Shown here: one piece after another, positions 21,391 to 30,261 of the stretch
Numbering within the stretch: position 1 is the stretch's first letter
How the letters are laid out: the number at the start of each line of letters is the position of its first letter
NCBI GenBank assembly: GCA_938041435.1
Contig: CALISR010000005.1
Span: 1-39,945 of the forward strand
Direction: 5' to 3'
Length of the DNA: 39,945 nucleotides
Source: an uncultured Candidatus Saccharibacteria bacterium
GTDB lineage: Bacteria > Patescibacteriota > Saccharimonadia > Saccharimonadales > Saccharimonadaceae
Position numbers and translations under genes: made by a program
Notes under the pieces: generated by a model
What the model was told of the DNA's origin: nothing
Database searches by the model: none
The model's input: only the letters and a program-made list of their open reading frames with translations

Positions 21391-23391
21391 ATGGATAAAA
21401 AACAGTCACAGCACCATCATATGACTCATGGTGAGCATACTCACCATGAGGGGCATGGACACGGTGGCCATTGCGGGCATGATGCGGCCCAGTTTCGGCA
21501 GCGGTTTTGGCTATCGCTGCTCATAACGATTAGCGTCCTGGTGTGTTCACCACTACTCCAGCAGTGGCTCGGCTATACACTACCTGAGGTGGTGAGCCGG
21601 TATGTGCCGGCCATAAGCGGGACGATATTGCTGTGGTATGGTGGCCGAGTTTTTATTCGGGCGGGGTGGCAGGAGCTACGCCAGCGCCAGCCTGGCATGA
21701 TGCTGCTGATTGCTCTAGCGATTAGTGTGGCCTATGGCTACAGCCTGCTGGTGACCAGTGGCGTGGTAGCAGGGATGGATTTTTGGTGGGAGCTCGCGTC
21801 GCTCATTACCATTATGCTCCTCGGGCACTGGCTCGAAATGGCAGCGATTAAGCGGGCAACGGATGCCGCTCATACCTTAGCGCAGCTCTTACCCGAGACG
21901 GCAGAGGTTGTGACGGAGCAATCGATTGATACAATGCCGCTTAATCATCTGGCTGTGGGGATGACCGTGCTGGTGCGCCCGGGTGGGCGTGTGCCAGTGG
22001 ATGGCCAGGTGATATCTGGCACGTCACAGGTTGATGAGTCGATGCTCACGGGTGAGTCACGCCCTGTTGCTAAGCAGCCAGGGAGTCTTGTGACGGCAGG
22101 CACGATCAATGGCACTGGTGCGCTTCATGTTATGGCCCAGCACATTGGTGATGATACAACGTTGTCGCATATTATGGAGCTGGTGCGCCAGGCTGAGCAG
22201 CGTCGGTCACGAACGCAGGTGCTGGCGGACCGGGCAGCGGGCTATCTTTTCTATGCAGCGCTTGCTACTGCGCTGGTGGCGGGCACTGGCTGGGCGCTGG
22301 CTGGTGTATCGCTCGATGTAGTGTTGCAGCGAGTGGTAACGGTGCTGGTTGTGGCGTGCCCACATGCTTTGGGCTTGGCGGTGCCGCTGGTTGTATCGAT
22401 CTCGACTGGGCTTGCGGCGCAGCGCGGTATTGTGGTGCGCGATCGCCGCGCTTTTGAGGCTGCGCGGCACGTCGATGTGGTGTTATTTGATAAAACGGGT
22501 ACGCTGACGACTGGTCATCTAGCAGTGGTTGCAGTCCATGGTGGGGACGACGCGGCTGTTCTGGGATTAGCGGCGGCGGCTGAGCATGAGGCAGAGCACC
22601 CGATTGCAGCAGCGATTCGCCACGCGGCAGCTGATCGCCATGTCGCGATACCTGCTGCGCGCGACCTTCAGACGGTGCCAGGTTATGGTGTGCAAGCTGT
22701 GGTTGATGGCGTGCCGACGCTAGTTGGCAATGCAGCCTTTATGCAGCAGCATCAGATTGATCGAGACGAGATAACGACGGATCATACAGTGGTTTATGTT
22801 GCCCAGGCTGGGCGCGTCTGTGGTGCGATTGAGCTTGGTGATGCGCCGCGCCCTGGTGCGGCAGCGGCAGTCGCAGCGCTCCAACGCCGCGGTATAACGG
22901 TTGCTATGGTAACAGGAGATGGTGCGCGGCCAGCCAATGCGATTGCCCGTCTCGTTGGTATCACTGAGGTTCACGCTGAAGTAACGCCAGATAAGAAGGC
23001 GGCGATTGTCATGGCGTACCAGCAGCAGGGGAAGCGGGTGTGCTTTGTTGGTGATGGTGTGAATGATGCACCAGCGCTTGCCCAGGCCGAGAGTGGTGTC
23101 GCGATTGGGACAGGGACCGATGTTGCTGCAGCGTCTGCTGGGATTATGCTGGTTGGTGATGATCCGCAGGCAATTGTCCGGCTGATCACGCTGGCCCAAG
23201 CGACGTACCGCAAAATGGTGCAGAATCTCTGTTGGGGAGCAGGTTACAATGTGCTGATGCTTCCCCTCGCAGCTGGGGTGCTTGCGCCAGTCGGGGTGGT
23301 TATTTCGCCCGCGATCGGTGCGGTGGTAATGTCACTTTCGACGATCATTGTCGCAGCAAATGCACAGCTCCTGCGCCGCACGGCGGTGTAG
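21391..23391 (+). CDS. copB: CopB-type (P1B-3) copper-transporting ATPase
   Basis: 666 residues from ATG 21391. A GTG 24 bases upstream is in frame, but GAGGAG fits the ATG. The N-terminus (8-30) is a His-rich metal-binding tail (HHH, HTHHEGHGHGGHCGH) in place of an HMA domain. TGES (220-223) is the actuator loop; CPH (323-325) in the transport helix defines the CopB class rather than CPC CopA; D367KTGT is the phosphorylated aspartate; HP lies in AEHPIAAAI; GDGVNDAPAL completes the P domain. The last helices contain YN and MSLST. CopB-class pumps export Cu(II)/Cu(I) or silver across the cytoplasmic membrane. The gene is 59 bases after csoR and shares its promoter, so it should be copper-inducible. 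Confidence 0.92.
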   Translation: MDKKQSQHHHMTHGEHTHHEGHGHGGHCGHDAAQFRQRFWLSLLITISVLVCSPLLQQWLGYTLPEVVSRYVPAISGTILLWYGGRVFIRAGWQELRQRQPGMMLLIALAISVAYGYSLLVTSGVVAGMDFWWELASLITIMLLGHWLEMAAIKRATDAAHTLAQLLPETAEVVTEQSIDTMPLNHLAVGMTVLVRPGGRVPVDGQVISGTSQVDESMLTGESRPVAKQPGSLVTAGTINGTGALHVMAQHIGDDTTLSHIMELVRQAEQRRSRTQVLADRAAGYLFYAALATALVAGTGWALAGVSLDVVLQRVVTVLVVACPHALGLAVPLVVSISTGLAAQRGIVVRDRRAFEAARHVDVVLFDKTGTLTTGHLAVVAVHGGDDAAVLGLAAAAEHEAEHPIAAAIRHAAADRHVAIPAARDLQTVPGYGVQAVVDGVPTLVGNAAFMQQHQIDRDEITTDHTVVYVAQAGRVCGAIELGDAPRPGAAAAVAALQRRGITVAMVTGDGARPANAIARLVGITEVHAEVTPDKKAAIVMAYQQQGKRVCFVGDGVNDAPALAQAESGVAIGTGTDVAAASAGIMLVGDDPQAIVRLITLAQATYRKMVQNLCWGAGYNVLMLPLAAGVLAPVGVVISPAIGAVVMSLSTIIVAANAQLLRRTAV

Positions 23392-23407
23392 GCTATCACT
23401 CCCGTTA

Positions 23408-23437
23408 TTGACAGGTCTTGGCTGTCTATGTCATACT
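23408..23437 (+). promoter_or_regulatory. Promoter of the VanZ-RDD gene
   Basis: -35 TTGACA (23408-23413), 18-base spacer, -10 CATACT (23432-23437), 10 bases before ATG 23448. It selects this ATG over the in-frame start at 23418, which lies inside the promoter. Confidence 0.6.
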
Positions 23438-23447
23438 AGCCCGCAGT

Positions 23448-24488
23448 ATGCTTTCATTCTTAGGGAATTTCACCGCGTCGTTTCGGGTGGCGCTTGTGAT
23501 GTGGCCGTTTGCTGCATTTGTGTTGACGCTGCCACTATTATTGGTGCACTATATTCGCTTTCGCCGAGTGGCGTTTGGCCGGGTAGTCATGACGTATTTG
23601 GTAGTGCTCTATGGCTTGGCGCTAGCTGCCTTTACACTCTATCCGATGCCAGATAATGCGGCGCGCTTTTGCGGGAGTCACCATATCCAGCCGCAATTAG
23701 TGCCACTGGCGTCGATTTTCGATATCTCGCACGAGGGTGTGCGGGCGTTGCTACAGGTGGTGCTCAATATTATCTTCTTTGTGCCACTGGGAGCGTTTTT
23801 GCGGGCGATGTATCGGGTGCGCTGGTGGACAGTGGTGGCGATTGGCCTGATGACGTCGGTAGTGATCGAACTGACGCAGCTCACGGGGGTGTTTGGCGTG
23901 TATCCGTGCAGCTATCGGTTGTTTGATGTTGATGATTTGCTGCTCAATACGAGTGGGGCACTGCTGGGCTTTTGGTCGGGTTGGTTGCTGCCAAATCTTC
24001 GTGATACTGAGCGTGGGGCAACGACGATTCGCCAGCCTGGCCTTGTGCGGCGTATCGTTGCCTTTGTTGTTGATATGACTGGAGTGGCGATTTGCTCAAC
24101 GATTGTGATGGTGGCGCTCACGCTTCTCAATGTATTGCATTCACGGCAGTGGACTGAACAGATGCAGATGCTGATGCAGATCGTTCCGTATGGCTTTATT
24201 GCGCTCGTGCATGCCGTCCTCCCATTGGTAGCACAGGGGCGGACGCTCGGTGGCTGGCTAACGGGCATTTCGCTGGATGATCGGCCGCGGGGGTGGTTCC
24301 ACCGCGTGGTGTACTATGCGGTGCGGCTGCTCTATATTGCGGTGCTGTCGATGGTGCATCTGCCGTTTGTGTCATTGATGACGCTGCTTGTCACGATCGT
24401 GCTATGGTATCGGTATAAGCAGCTGCCCTATGCAGTACTTGATCGGTACTGGCCAACGCGTCACACGCCAACCACTGATGATGAGTAA
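23448..24488 (+). CDS. VanZ-like and RDD domain membrane protein
   Basis: 346 residues from ATG 23448. The first half has five hydrophobic segments and the VanZ hallmarks NIIFFVPLGAFLRAMY, VVIELTQLTGVF and DVDDLLLNTSGALLGFW. The second half begins with PGLVRRIVAFVVDMTGV and contains QGRTLGGWLTGISL, the R-DD and RTLG-type motifs of the RDD family, with three to four more helices. VanZ relatives are linked to low-level glycopeptide resistance in enterococci, but the biochemical activity is unknown. RDD proteins are proposed exporters or ion antiporters in some species. This is a two-domain integral membrane protein, probably for surface or membrane homeostasis. Confidence 0.85.
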   Translation: MLSFLGNFTASFRVALVMWPFAAFVLTLPLLLVHYIRFRRVAFGRVVMTYLVVLYGLALAAFTLYPMPDNAARFCGSHHIQPQLVPLASIFDISHEGVRALLQVVLNIIFFVPLGAFLRAMYRVRWWTVVAIGLMTSVVIELTQLTGVFGVYPCSYRLFDVDDLLLNTSGALLGFWSGWLLPNLRDTERGATTIRQPGLVRRIVAFVVDMTGVAICSTIVMVALTLLNVLHSRQWTEQMQMLMQIVPYGFIALVHAVLPLVAQGRTLGGWLTGISLDDRPRGWFHRVVYYAVRLLYIAVLSMVHLPFVSLMTLLVTIVLWYRYKQLPYAVLDRYWPTRHTPTTDDE

Positions 24489-24569
24489 TCTATACCACCT
24501 CACACTTTACCTATTCTGGCAAACGATATAGACTAGAAGGAGACAGGTAGCAAACAGCAAGGAGGCGAT

Positions 24570-25940
24570 ATGCGGACGGCAATGGTGAAAAGTGTACTTA
24601 GCGTCATGATGATAGTAGTCGGATGCCAGCTGATGGCGCCGGTGCCAGCTCAGGCTGCAGAGCGGAAGACAATCTCGGTCTATGTTAGTGACGAGAATCT
24701 CCCAAAGGTGACTGACGACCATCTAAAGATGATCGATCGGCTCATCGTCCATTTTGGGCGTATTGCGACTGATGGACACCTAACGCTTGATACGTTGCCG
24801 CACCTTAGGCAGGCGGCTACGCTGCAGCGGATCCGGGCGGTTAATCCGCGTATCTCCCTTATTCTCTCAATTGGTGGTGGTAATGATGCCGCGCGAAGTG
24901 AGTTCGATGCGATGGTGCGCCAGGCAAGCACCCGGCAGGCCTTTGTGAGCTCTGTTAAGGAGGCGCTGCAGGCTCATCAGTTAGATGGGGTGGATATCGA
25001 CTGGGAATTTCCAAAGGGGAGTCAGCAGGCTGATTTGATTGCTCTTTTACGCGAATTGCGCGCGGCAACGACCACCAGCGGACGCCAGCCGAGTATTTCG
25101 ATGACCGGTGCACCAGCCAAGTGGTATGCTGAGCAAAATAAGTTTGCTGAGTACCAGCAGTATCTTGACCAGATTGCGATCATGACGTATGACATGCGGG
25201 GGTTTGGCTCGTTCAAGACGCACGCTGGGCACCATGCAGGGCTCTATACCGCGCCGGATGACCCGCTCGACCAGAGTGCCAACTCGGCGGTGCAGCACTA
25301 CCAAGCTCATGGTGCGCCAACAAACAAATTAATGATTGGGGCGGGGTGGTATAGCCGGCGGTTTACCTCGGTTTCTGAGGTGAATCATGGGCTGCACCAG
25401 CCTGTGGGGGACACCCAAAAGGCTGGTGAATACCACACTACGTATGACCGGCTCGAGCGAGAGTACATTAATAAGAATGGCTATACTCGCTACTGGGATG
25501 ACGCAAGCAAAGCGCCGTATCTCTATAATGCTGCGCGGCGTGAATTTATTAGCTACGACGATGCGGAGTCGATGAAGTACAAGGCAGAGTATGTCCAGCA
25601 GCACAACCTGCAAGGGATTATTGTCTGGCGTTATCTCTCCGACCCACAGAGTAATGATGCGTTGCTGCGGCAACTCGACCACACGCTGCATGACAGCGCT
25701 GCACCATCGTCGACTCAGTCGCAGTCAAATCAGTCACAGAATACCACCCTGCCACCAAAGGTGATGCATATCTCGCAGGCCGAGCAGTCGCAGCCAATCC
25801 AGCCGCAGCGTGACGGGGCATTGGCAGCGGCTGGTGATAATGTTCCGCTGCTCTACTATGGCGGCGCGGCGCTGGTTGTGCTGGGTGGAGTTGGCGCGGC
25901 AGTGTTTGCCAGGCGTCGCCGGCATGCCGCACGGCGTTGA
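24570..25940 (+). CDS. Surface-anchored GH18 chitinase-like glycosidase
   Basis: 456 residues. A signal peptide (1-30, ending VPAQAAE) precedes a GH18 barrel: SLILS100IGGG is the conserved SxGG strand, and LD139GVD142ID144WE146FP carries the DxxDxDxE active site with E146 as the acid. Later barrel strands (QIAIMTYDMRGFG, KLMIGAGWYSR, GIIVWRYLSDP) are intact. After about residue 375 a Ser/Gln-rich linker leads to a C-terminal membrane helix (YYGGAALVVLGGVGAAVFA) and a basic tail, so the enzyme stays on the surface. There is no LPxTG. GH18 enzymes hydrolyse chitin or related GlcNAc polymers; some act on host N-glycans (endo-beta-N-acetylglucosaminidase). AAGGAGG lies 6 bases before ATG. Confidence 0.88.
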   Translation: MRTAMVKSVLSVMMIVVGCQLMAPVPAQAAERKTISVYVSDENLPKVTDDHLKMIDRLIVHFGRIATDGHLTLDTLPHLRQAATLQRIRAVNPRISLILSIGGGNDAARSEFDAMVRQASTRQAFVSSVKEALQAHQLDGVDIDWEFPKGSQQADLIALLRELRAATTTSGRQPSISMTGAPAKWYAEQNKFAEYQQYLDQIAIMTYDMRGFGSFKTHAGHHAGLYTAPDDPLDQSANSAVQHYQAHGAPTNKLMIGAGWYSRRFTSVSEVNHGLHQPVGDTQKAGEYHTTYDRLEREYINKNGYTRYWDDASKAPYLYNAARREFISYDDAESMKYKAEYVQQHNLQGIIVWRYLSDPQSNDALLRQLDHTLHDSAAPSSTQSQSNQSQNTTLPPKVMHISQAEQSQPIQPQRDGALAAAGDNVPLLYYGGAALVVLGGVGAAVFARRRRHAARR

Positions 25941-25965
25941 CAATAAATAGTTTAGCTAGTAAACT
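25937..25965 (+). promoter_or_regulatory. Promoter of the marR-ABC exporter operon
   Basis: -35 TTGACA (25937-25942) overlapping the end of the GH18 gene, 17-base spacer, -10 TAAACT (25960-25965), 8 bases before ATG 25974. It is predicted to be leaderless or nearly so. Confidence 0.7.
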
Positions 25966-25968
25966 ATT
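25946..25968 (+). promoter_or_regulatory. MarR operator palindrome
   Basis: Perfect inverted repeat: AATAGTTTA (25946-25954), 5 bases, TAAACTATT (25960-25968). It covers the spacer and -10 box of the promoter directly before the MarR gene, the classic position for autoregulation. Confidence 0.8.
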
Positions 25969-25973
25969 AGTCT

Positions 25974-26444
25974 ATGACGATAGAAGCAACCTCAGGCGCA
26001 CAGGCGCAGCGCCAAGAATGGATTGAGCATATTACGAGCTGCGTGTTTCAGTTCAAGCAGCGCCTGGCCCATGCCACGCGCCAGACCGATCAGCAGTTTG
26101 GTTTGACGCCGGTCCACTGGCACGTGCTGGGCCTATTGCATAGTGGGGCAATCGAGACGATGGGTGATGTGGCGGCAAAGCTATGTGTTTCTAAGGGCGC
26201 AGCGACGCAGATCCTTGACGTGCTGGTGGCAAAACAGCTCGTCCAGCGCACGCCAGACCAGCATGATCGACGGGTGGTGCGCCTACAGTTGACTGCGCAA
26301 AGCCAGCAGATGACCGATCACTTTCAGCAGTATATGACGGAGGCTGTTGCTGACCTCTTTGCGGTGCTGAGCGATGCTGAGGTGGCGCAGCTTGGCCAGC
26401 TGATTGATAAAGTAGCTCAGGGCCACCGGGCGGAGCGAACATGA
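25974..26444 (+). CDS. MarR-family transcriptional regulator
   Basis: 156 residues, usual for the family. The winged helix is clear: LTPVHWHVLGLL, TMGDVAAKLCVSKGAATQILDVLVAKQLVQR (helix-turn-helix, about 65-95) and the wing with the conserved DRR in TPDQHDRRVVRLQLT. It probably binds the palindrome at 25946-25968 as a dimer and represses its own operon until a small lipophilic ligand binds. The stop codon overlaps the ATG of the next gene (ATGA), so regulator and exporter are translationally coupled. C85 lies in the recognition region and could make it redox-sensitive, which is only a possibility. Confidence 0.9.
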   Translation: MTIEATSGAQAQRQEWIEHITSCVFQFKQRLAHATRQTDQQFGLTPVHWHVLGLLHSGAIETMGDVAAKLCVSKGAATQILDVLVAKQLVQRTPDQHDRRVVRLQLTAQSQQMTDHFQQYMTEAVADLFAVLSDAEVAQLGQLIDKVAQGHRAERT

Positions 26445-28222
26445 CGTATATTTGGCGACTACTCCGGGGATATTGGTGGCAGCTGGGACTGCTGGTTGCT
26501 GCGACGTATGGTTCGGTGATGGCAACGCTGAGTTTGCCAGACTTTATGGCGGCGATTATTAATAATGGTATCGTTGGCACTGATATGGCCGTTATATGGC
26601 ATAATGGTTGGCAGATGATTGCCGTGACGCTGGCTGGTGCAGTGGGGACGATTGTGTCGGTCTTCTTTGCGACGCGGATTGCGACAGGCCTCAGTCAGCA
26701 GCTGCGCGACCAGGTGTTTGCCCGGGTGGAGGATTATGCTGTGGCGGACTTTAACCGTTTCTCGACAGCGTCGCTGATTACGCGTTCGACGAATGACATC
26801 CAGCAGATCCAATCGACGGCGATTATGCTGCTGCGCATTGCCTTGATGGCACCGATTATGGCCGTGGCTGGCCTGCACAAGGCGCTGGCCAATGCGCCAA
26901 GCCTGAGCTGGATTATTGCTCTGGCGGTTGCTGTGCTTTTGGTGGTCATTATTGGCTTGTTTATTGCGGCGATGCCTCGTTTTCAGCGCTTGCAGAGCAT
27001 GGTGGACAAGTTGAACTTAGTCGCCCGCGAAAACTTGACGGGTCTGCGCGTGGTGCGCGCTTTTCATACCGAGGCAGTCGAAGAAGCAAAATTTGATGCT
27101 GTCAACCACGAGCTCACTAAGCTCAACCTGGTAGTCAATCGCCTGATGATGGTGATGGAGCCAGTGATGATGCTGGTGATGAATCTCGCGAGCGTGGCGG
27201 TGGTGTGGTATGGTGCGCTGGCAATTGGTGATGGGCGCCTCGCGATTGGCAATATGATGGCTTTTTTGCAATATGCTTTGCAAGTGATTATGTCGTTCTT
27301 GATGATATCGATGGTGTTTATTATGGCACCACGCGCGGCTGTGTCGGTGCGGCGAGTGGCAGAGGTGCTCGATACTAAGCCATCGATTACTGACCCGGCT
27401 GATCCTCAGCCACTGATGCCGGGTGGCATGGGGCGGATTGAATTTCGCGATGTTACCTTTGCCTACCCAGGAGCAGATGAGCCAGTGCTCAGTAATATTA
27501 GCTTTGTGGCGGAGCCTGGCCAGACGACGGCATTCATTGGTAGCACGGGCTCGGGCAAGTCGACATTAGTCAATCTGATTCCGCGGTTTTATGATGTGTC
27601 GGCTGGGCAGATTTTGCTTGATGGGGTGGATATTCGCAAGCTTAGGCTTACAGATCTAGCTAGCCAAATTGGTTATGTACCGCAAAAGGGTGTGCTGTTT
27701 CGGGGGAGTATTGCCAGCAATATTGCCTATGGTGCGCCTGAGGCCGATGAGGCGGCGATTGCTCATGCGGCAGAGGTGGCCCAGGCGAGCGACTTTATTG
27801 CCCAGCTCGATGATGGCATGGCGAGCGAAGTCGCGCAAGGCGGCACCAATGTCTCGGGTGGGCAGCGCCAGCGCCTAGCGATCGCTCGGGCGTTGGCCGC
27901 GCAGCCTCAGGTGTATATCTTTGATGATTCATTCTCAGCGCTTGATGCGCGGACGGATGCCGCGCTGCGCCGCCGCCTCACGCAGGAGGTGGCGGGCAAG
28001 ACGGTGCTGATTGTTGGGCAGCGGATTAATACGATCGCCCAGGCGGATAACATTATTGTGCTAGATGAAGGGAAGATTGTTGGCCAAGGGCGGCACCAGG
28101 AGCTGATGAAAACCTGTGCGGTGTACCAAGAGATTGCCGCGTCGCAGCTCAGTGAGGGCGAGTTGGCCGCGTTCGAGCGGCCTGCTTCGCTCGGTGTCGC
28201 TGCGCAAGGAGGGGTGCGATGA
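26441..28222 (+). CDS. Heterodimeric ABC exporter subunit with degenerate catalytic site
   Basis: 593 residues, one exporter half: six helices in about 1-310 and an ATPase domain from about 330. Walker A GSTGSGKST (367-375), signature VSGGQ (471-475), and Walker B IFDDSFSALD in which D496 replaces the catalytic glutamate. This D-for-E change marks the partner with the weak ATP site in heterodimers such as BmrC/BmrD, LmrCD or TM287/288. It pairs with the next gene product, which has a normal glutamate. The start overlaps marR by 4 bases (ATGA), and the end overlaps the next start in the same way. The probable role is drug or lipid export. The protein ends in an Ala/Gly-rich tail. Confidence 0.92.
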   Translation: MTYIWRLLRGYWWQLGLLVAATYGSVMATLSLPDFMAAIINNGIVGTDMAVIWHNGWQMIAVTLAGAVGTIVSVFFATRIATGLSQQLRDQVFARVEDYAVADFNRFSTASLITRSTNDIQQIQSTAIMLLRIALMAPIMAVAGLHKALANAPSLSWIIALAVAVLLVVIIGLFIAAMPRFQRLQSMVDKLNLVARENLTGLRVVRAFHTEAVEEAKFDAVNHELTKLNLVVNRLMMVMEPVMMLVMNLASVAVVWYGALAIGDGRLAIGNMMAFLQYALQVIMSFLMISMVFIMAPRAAVSVRRVAEVLDTKPSITDPADPQPLMPGGMGRIEFRDVTFAYPGADEPVLSNISFVAEPGQTTAFIGSTGSGKSTLVNLIPRFYDVSAGQILLDGVDIRKLRLTDLASQIGYVPQKGVLFRGSIASNIAYGAPEADEAAIAHAAEVAQASDFIAQLDDGMASEVAQGGTNVSGGQRQRLAIARALAAQPQVYIFDDSFSALDARTDAALRRRLTQEVAGKTVLIVGQRINTIAQADNIIVLDEGKIVGQGRHQELMKTCAVYQEIAASQLSEGELAAFERPASLGVAAQGGVR

Positions 28223-30228
28223 GCCAGCAATTGTCGGCAAAGTCGCGCTCATCAGGGGTGCGCCGCGGCCCAATGGGTGGGCCAGTCGCTGGTGGTGGTA
28301 CGGATAGGGCTAAGGACTTTCGCTCGGCGGTGCGTACGCTGCTGCAGTATCTGCGCGCCTTTCGTTGTCAGCTGATGCTGGTGATTGGTTTGACGATTAT
28401 CAGCACGCTGTTTGCGATCGTTAGCCCCAAGCTGCTTGGCAATGCGACCAACCAGATTGTCGATGACTACACGCGCCTGCGTACCTATGATGCTATCCAC
28501 GAGAAGCTTCCTGCTGGCGTGACGATCCCTGCGGGTATGACAGGTGAGCAATTTATGGCATCGCCCCAGGGCAAGCAGTTGGCCGAGGCGCTGCCTGTTT
28601 CGGCTCGCAACACAGTCAAGACGCTTGATCTGGGCAGGCGGCCCACCTTCCATTACGATGCAATTTTGCAGATTGTTCTCTGGCTGATTGGACTCTATGT
28701 GATCAGTGCGCTGTTTCGCTATGGACAGGCCTGGCTGATGACGAATATTACCCAGAAGCTGACGTACCAGCTGCGCCGCGATATCTCAAAGGCGATCAAT
28801 CGCTTGCCGCTGCGTTACTTTGATACGCAAACCCATGGCGACGTTCTCAGCCGCATTACCAACGATGTTGATACGGTAAGCCAAACACTGAACCAAAGCT
28901 TATCGCAAATGATGAGTGCAGTGGTGATGCTGGTTGGGATTATGGGGATGATGCTGTCGATTAGTTGGCTGTTGACGGTGGTAGCGCTCTTGGTTGTGCC
29001 ACTGTCGATGGGGTTGATTGTGATGATTACCAAGCGCTCACAGACGCAGTTTATCCGCCAGCAAGATGAGCTAGGCGAGCTCAATGGTCATATTGAAGAG
29101 ATGTATGCTGGCCACCAGGTGATGCGTGCTTTTCGCGGGCAGGTGCGTTCGCTGAAGACGTTTCGGCAGATTAACCAGCGGCTTTTCTCGAGCGCGTGGC
29201 AGTCGCAGTTTCTCTCTGGCTTGATGTACCCGGTGATGAATGTAGTGGGCAATATTGGCTATGTTGGTGTGGCGGTGCTTGGTGGGTGGCTGGCAATCGA
29301 GGGGCGGATTAAGATTGGCGATATTCAAGCCTTTATTCAGTATATGCAGCAGTTTAACCAGCCGATTGCCCAAACGGCGAATATTGCCAATGTGGTGCAA
29401 TCGACGGCGGCTGCGGCTGAGCGGGTCTTTGAATTTCTTAAAGAACCAGCCGAAGCGCCTGACCCGGTGCCTGCTACGACGCTGCCAGTGGTGCGCGGTG
29501 AAGTGGAGTTTCGCGATGTTGTCTTTGGTTACGACACAAAGACGCCGGTTATTAAGCACCTCTCGGCTCATATTCGCCCTGGCCAGCGGGTGGCGATTGT
29601 TGGGCCAACGGGTGCGGGCAAGACGACGCTGGTCAATCTCTTGATGCGATTTTATGATATTGATAGTGGCCAGATCCTGATCGATGGTGTGGATATTGCC
29701 CAGATGACGCGCAGCAGTGTCCGGCAGCTCTTTGCTATGGTGCTGCAAGATACGTGGCTTTTCCATGGGACGATTCGTGACAACCTGCGCTATGGTAATC
29801 CTGAGGCAAGCGAAGCTGAGCTGTTGGCGGTGGCGCGTGATGCGCATGTTGACCATTTTGTCCGGTCGCTGCCGGGTGGCTATGATATGGTGCTTGACGA
29901 AGCGGCGACTAATATGTCGCAAGGAGAGAAGCAGCTACTGACAATTGCCCGCGCTATGCTTGCCAAGACGCCGATGCTTATCTTAGACGAAGCGACCAGC
30001 TCGGTCGATACTCGCACTGAGGTACTGATTCAGCAGGCGATGGATACACTGATGCAGCACAAGACGAGCTTTGTTATTGCTCATCGCCTGAGCACGATTC
30101 GTGACGCCGATCTCATCCTTGTGATGAAGGATGGTAATGTTATCGAGCAGGGCACGCACGACGAGCTACTTGCCCAGAGTGGCTTTTATGCGGAATTGTA
30201 CCAGAGCCAGTTTGCGGAAAAGGTGTAA
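28219..30228 (+). CDS. Heterodimeric ABC exporter subunit with consensus catalytic site
   Basis: 669 residues. A glycine/arginine-rich cytosolic N-terminus of about 45 residues is followed by six helices. Between helices 1 and 2 there is an insertion of about 75 residues (near 90-165) that is outside the membrane and unusual in length. The ATPase domain has Walker A GPTGAGKTT, signature MSQGE in place of LSGGQ, and Walker B LILDEATSSVD with the catalytic glutamate and H-loop VIAHRLSTI. The variant signature pairs with the partner's Walker A, making the asymmetric heterodimer. ATGA overlap with the previous gene. The operon probably ends here. Confidence 0.92.
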   Translation: MSQQLSAKSRSSGVRRGPMGGPVAGGGTDRAKDFRSAVRTLLQYLRAFRCQLMLVIGLTIISTLFAIVSPKLLGNATNQIVDDYTRLRTYDAIHEKLPAGVTIPAGMTGEQFMASPQGKQLAEALPVSARNTVKTLDLGRRPTFHYDAILQIVLWLIGLYVISALFRYGQAWLMTNITQKLTYQLRRDISKAINRLPLRYFDTQTHGDVLSRITNDVDTVSQTLNQSLSQMMSAVVMLVGIMGMMLSISWLLTVVALLVVPLSMGLIVMITKRSQTQFIRQQDELGELNGHIEEMYAGHQVMRAFRGQVRSLKTFRQINQRLFSSAWQSQFLSGLMYPVMNVVGNIGYVGVAVLGGWLAIEGRIKIGDIQAFIQYMQQFNQPIAQTANIANVVQSTAAAAERVFEFLKEPAEAPDPVPATTLPVVRGEVEFRDVVFGYDTKTPVIKHLSAHIRPGQRVAIVGPTGAGKTTLVNLLMRFYDIDSGQILIDGVDIAQMTRSSVRQLFAMVLQDTWLFHGTIRDNLRYGNPEASEAELLAVARDAHVDHFVRSLPGGYDMVLDEAATNMSQGEKQLLTIARAMLAKTPMLILDEATSSVDTRTEVLIQQAMDTLMQHKTSFVIAHRLSTIRDADLILVMKDGNVIEQGTHDELLAQSGFYAELYQSQFAEKV

Positions 30229-30245
30229 TATGAGATAGCTCCCCA

Positions 30246-30254
30246 TGGTATACT
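30246..30254 (+). promoter_or_regulatory. Extended -10 promoter for leaderless serine hydrolase gene
   Basis: TGG-TATACT (hexamer 30249-30254), 7 bases before ATG 30262. No clear -35. Confidence 0.55.
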
Positions 30255-30261
30255 CGGTAGT

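Noticed and set aside
21362..21424. 20-codon leader peptide overlapping the copB start
   Set aside because: It has a ribosome-like AAAGGA, but its sequence shows no regulatory logic such as Cys/His runs and it may simply be chance; mentioned only in the hairpin entry.
29071..29922. Open frame of 283 codons opposite the second ABC exporter gene
   Set aside because: It is antisense to intact Walker and signature motifs, with unnatural composition rich in His, Arg and Asn.
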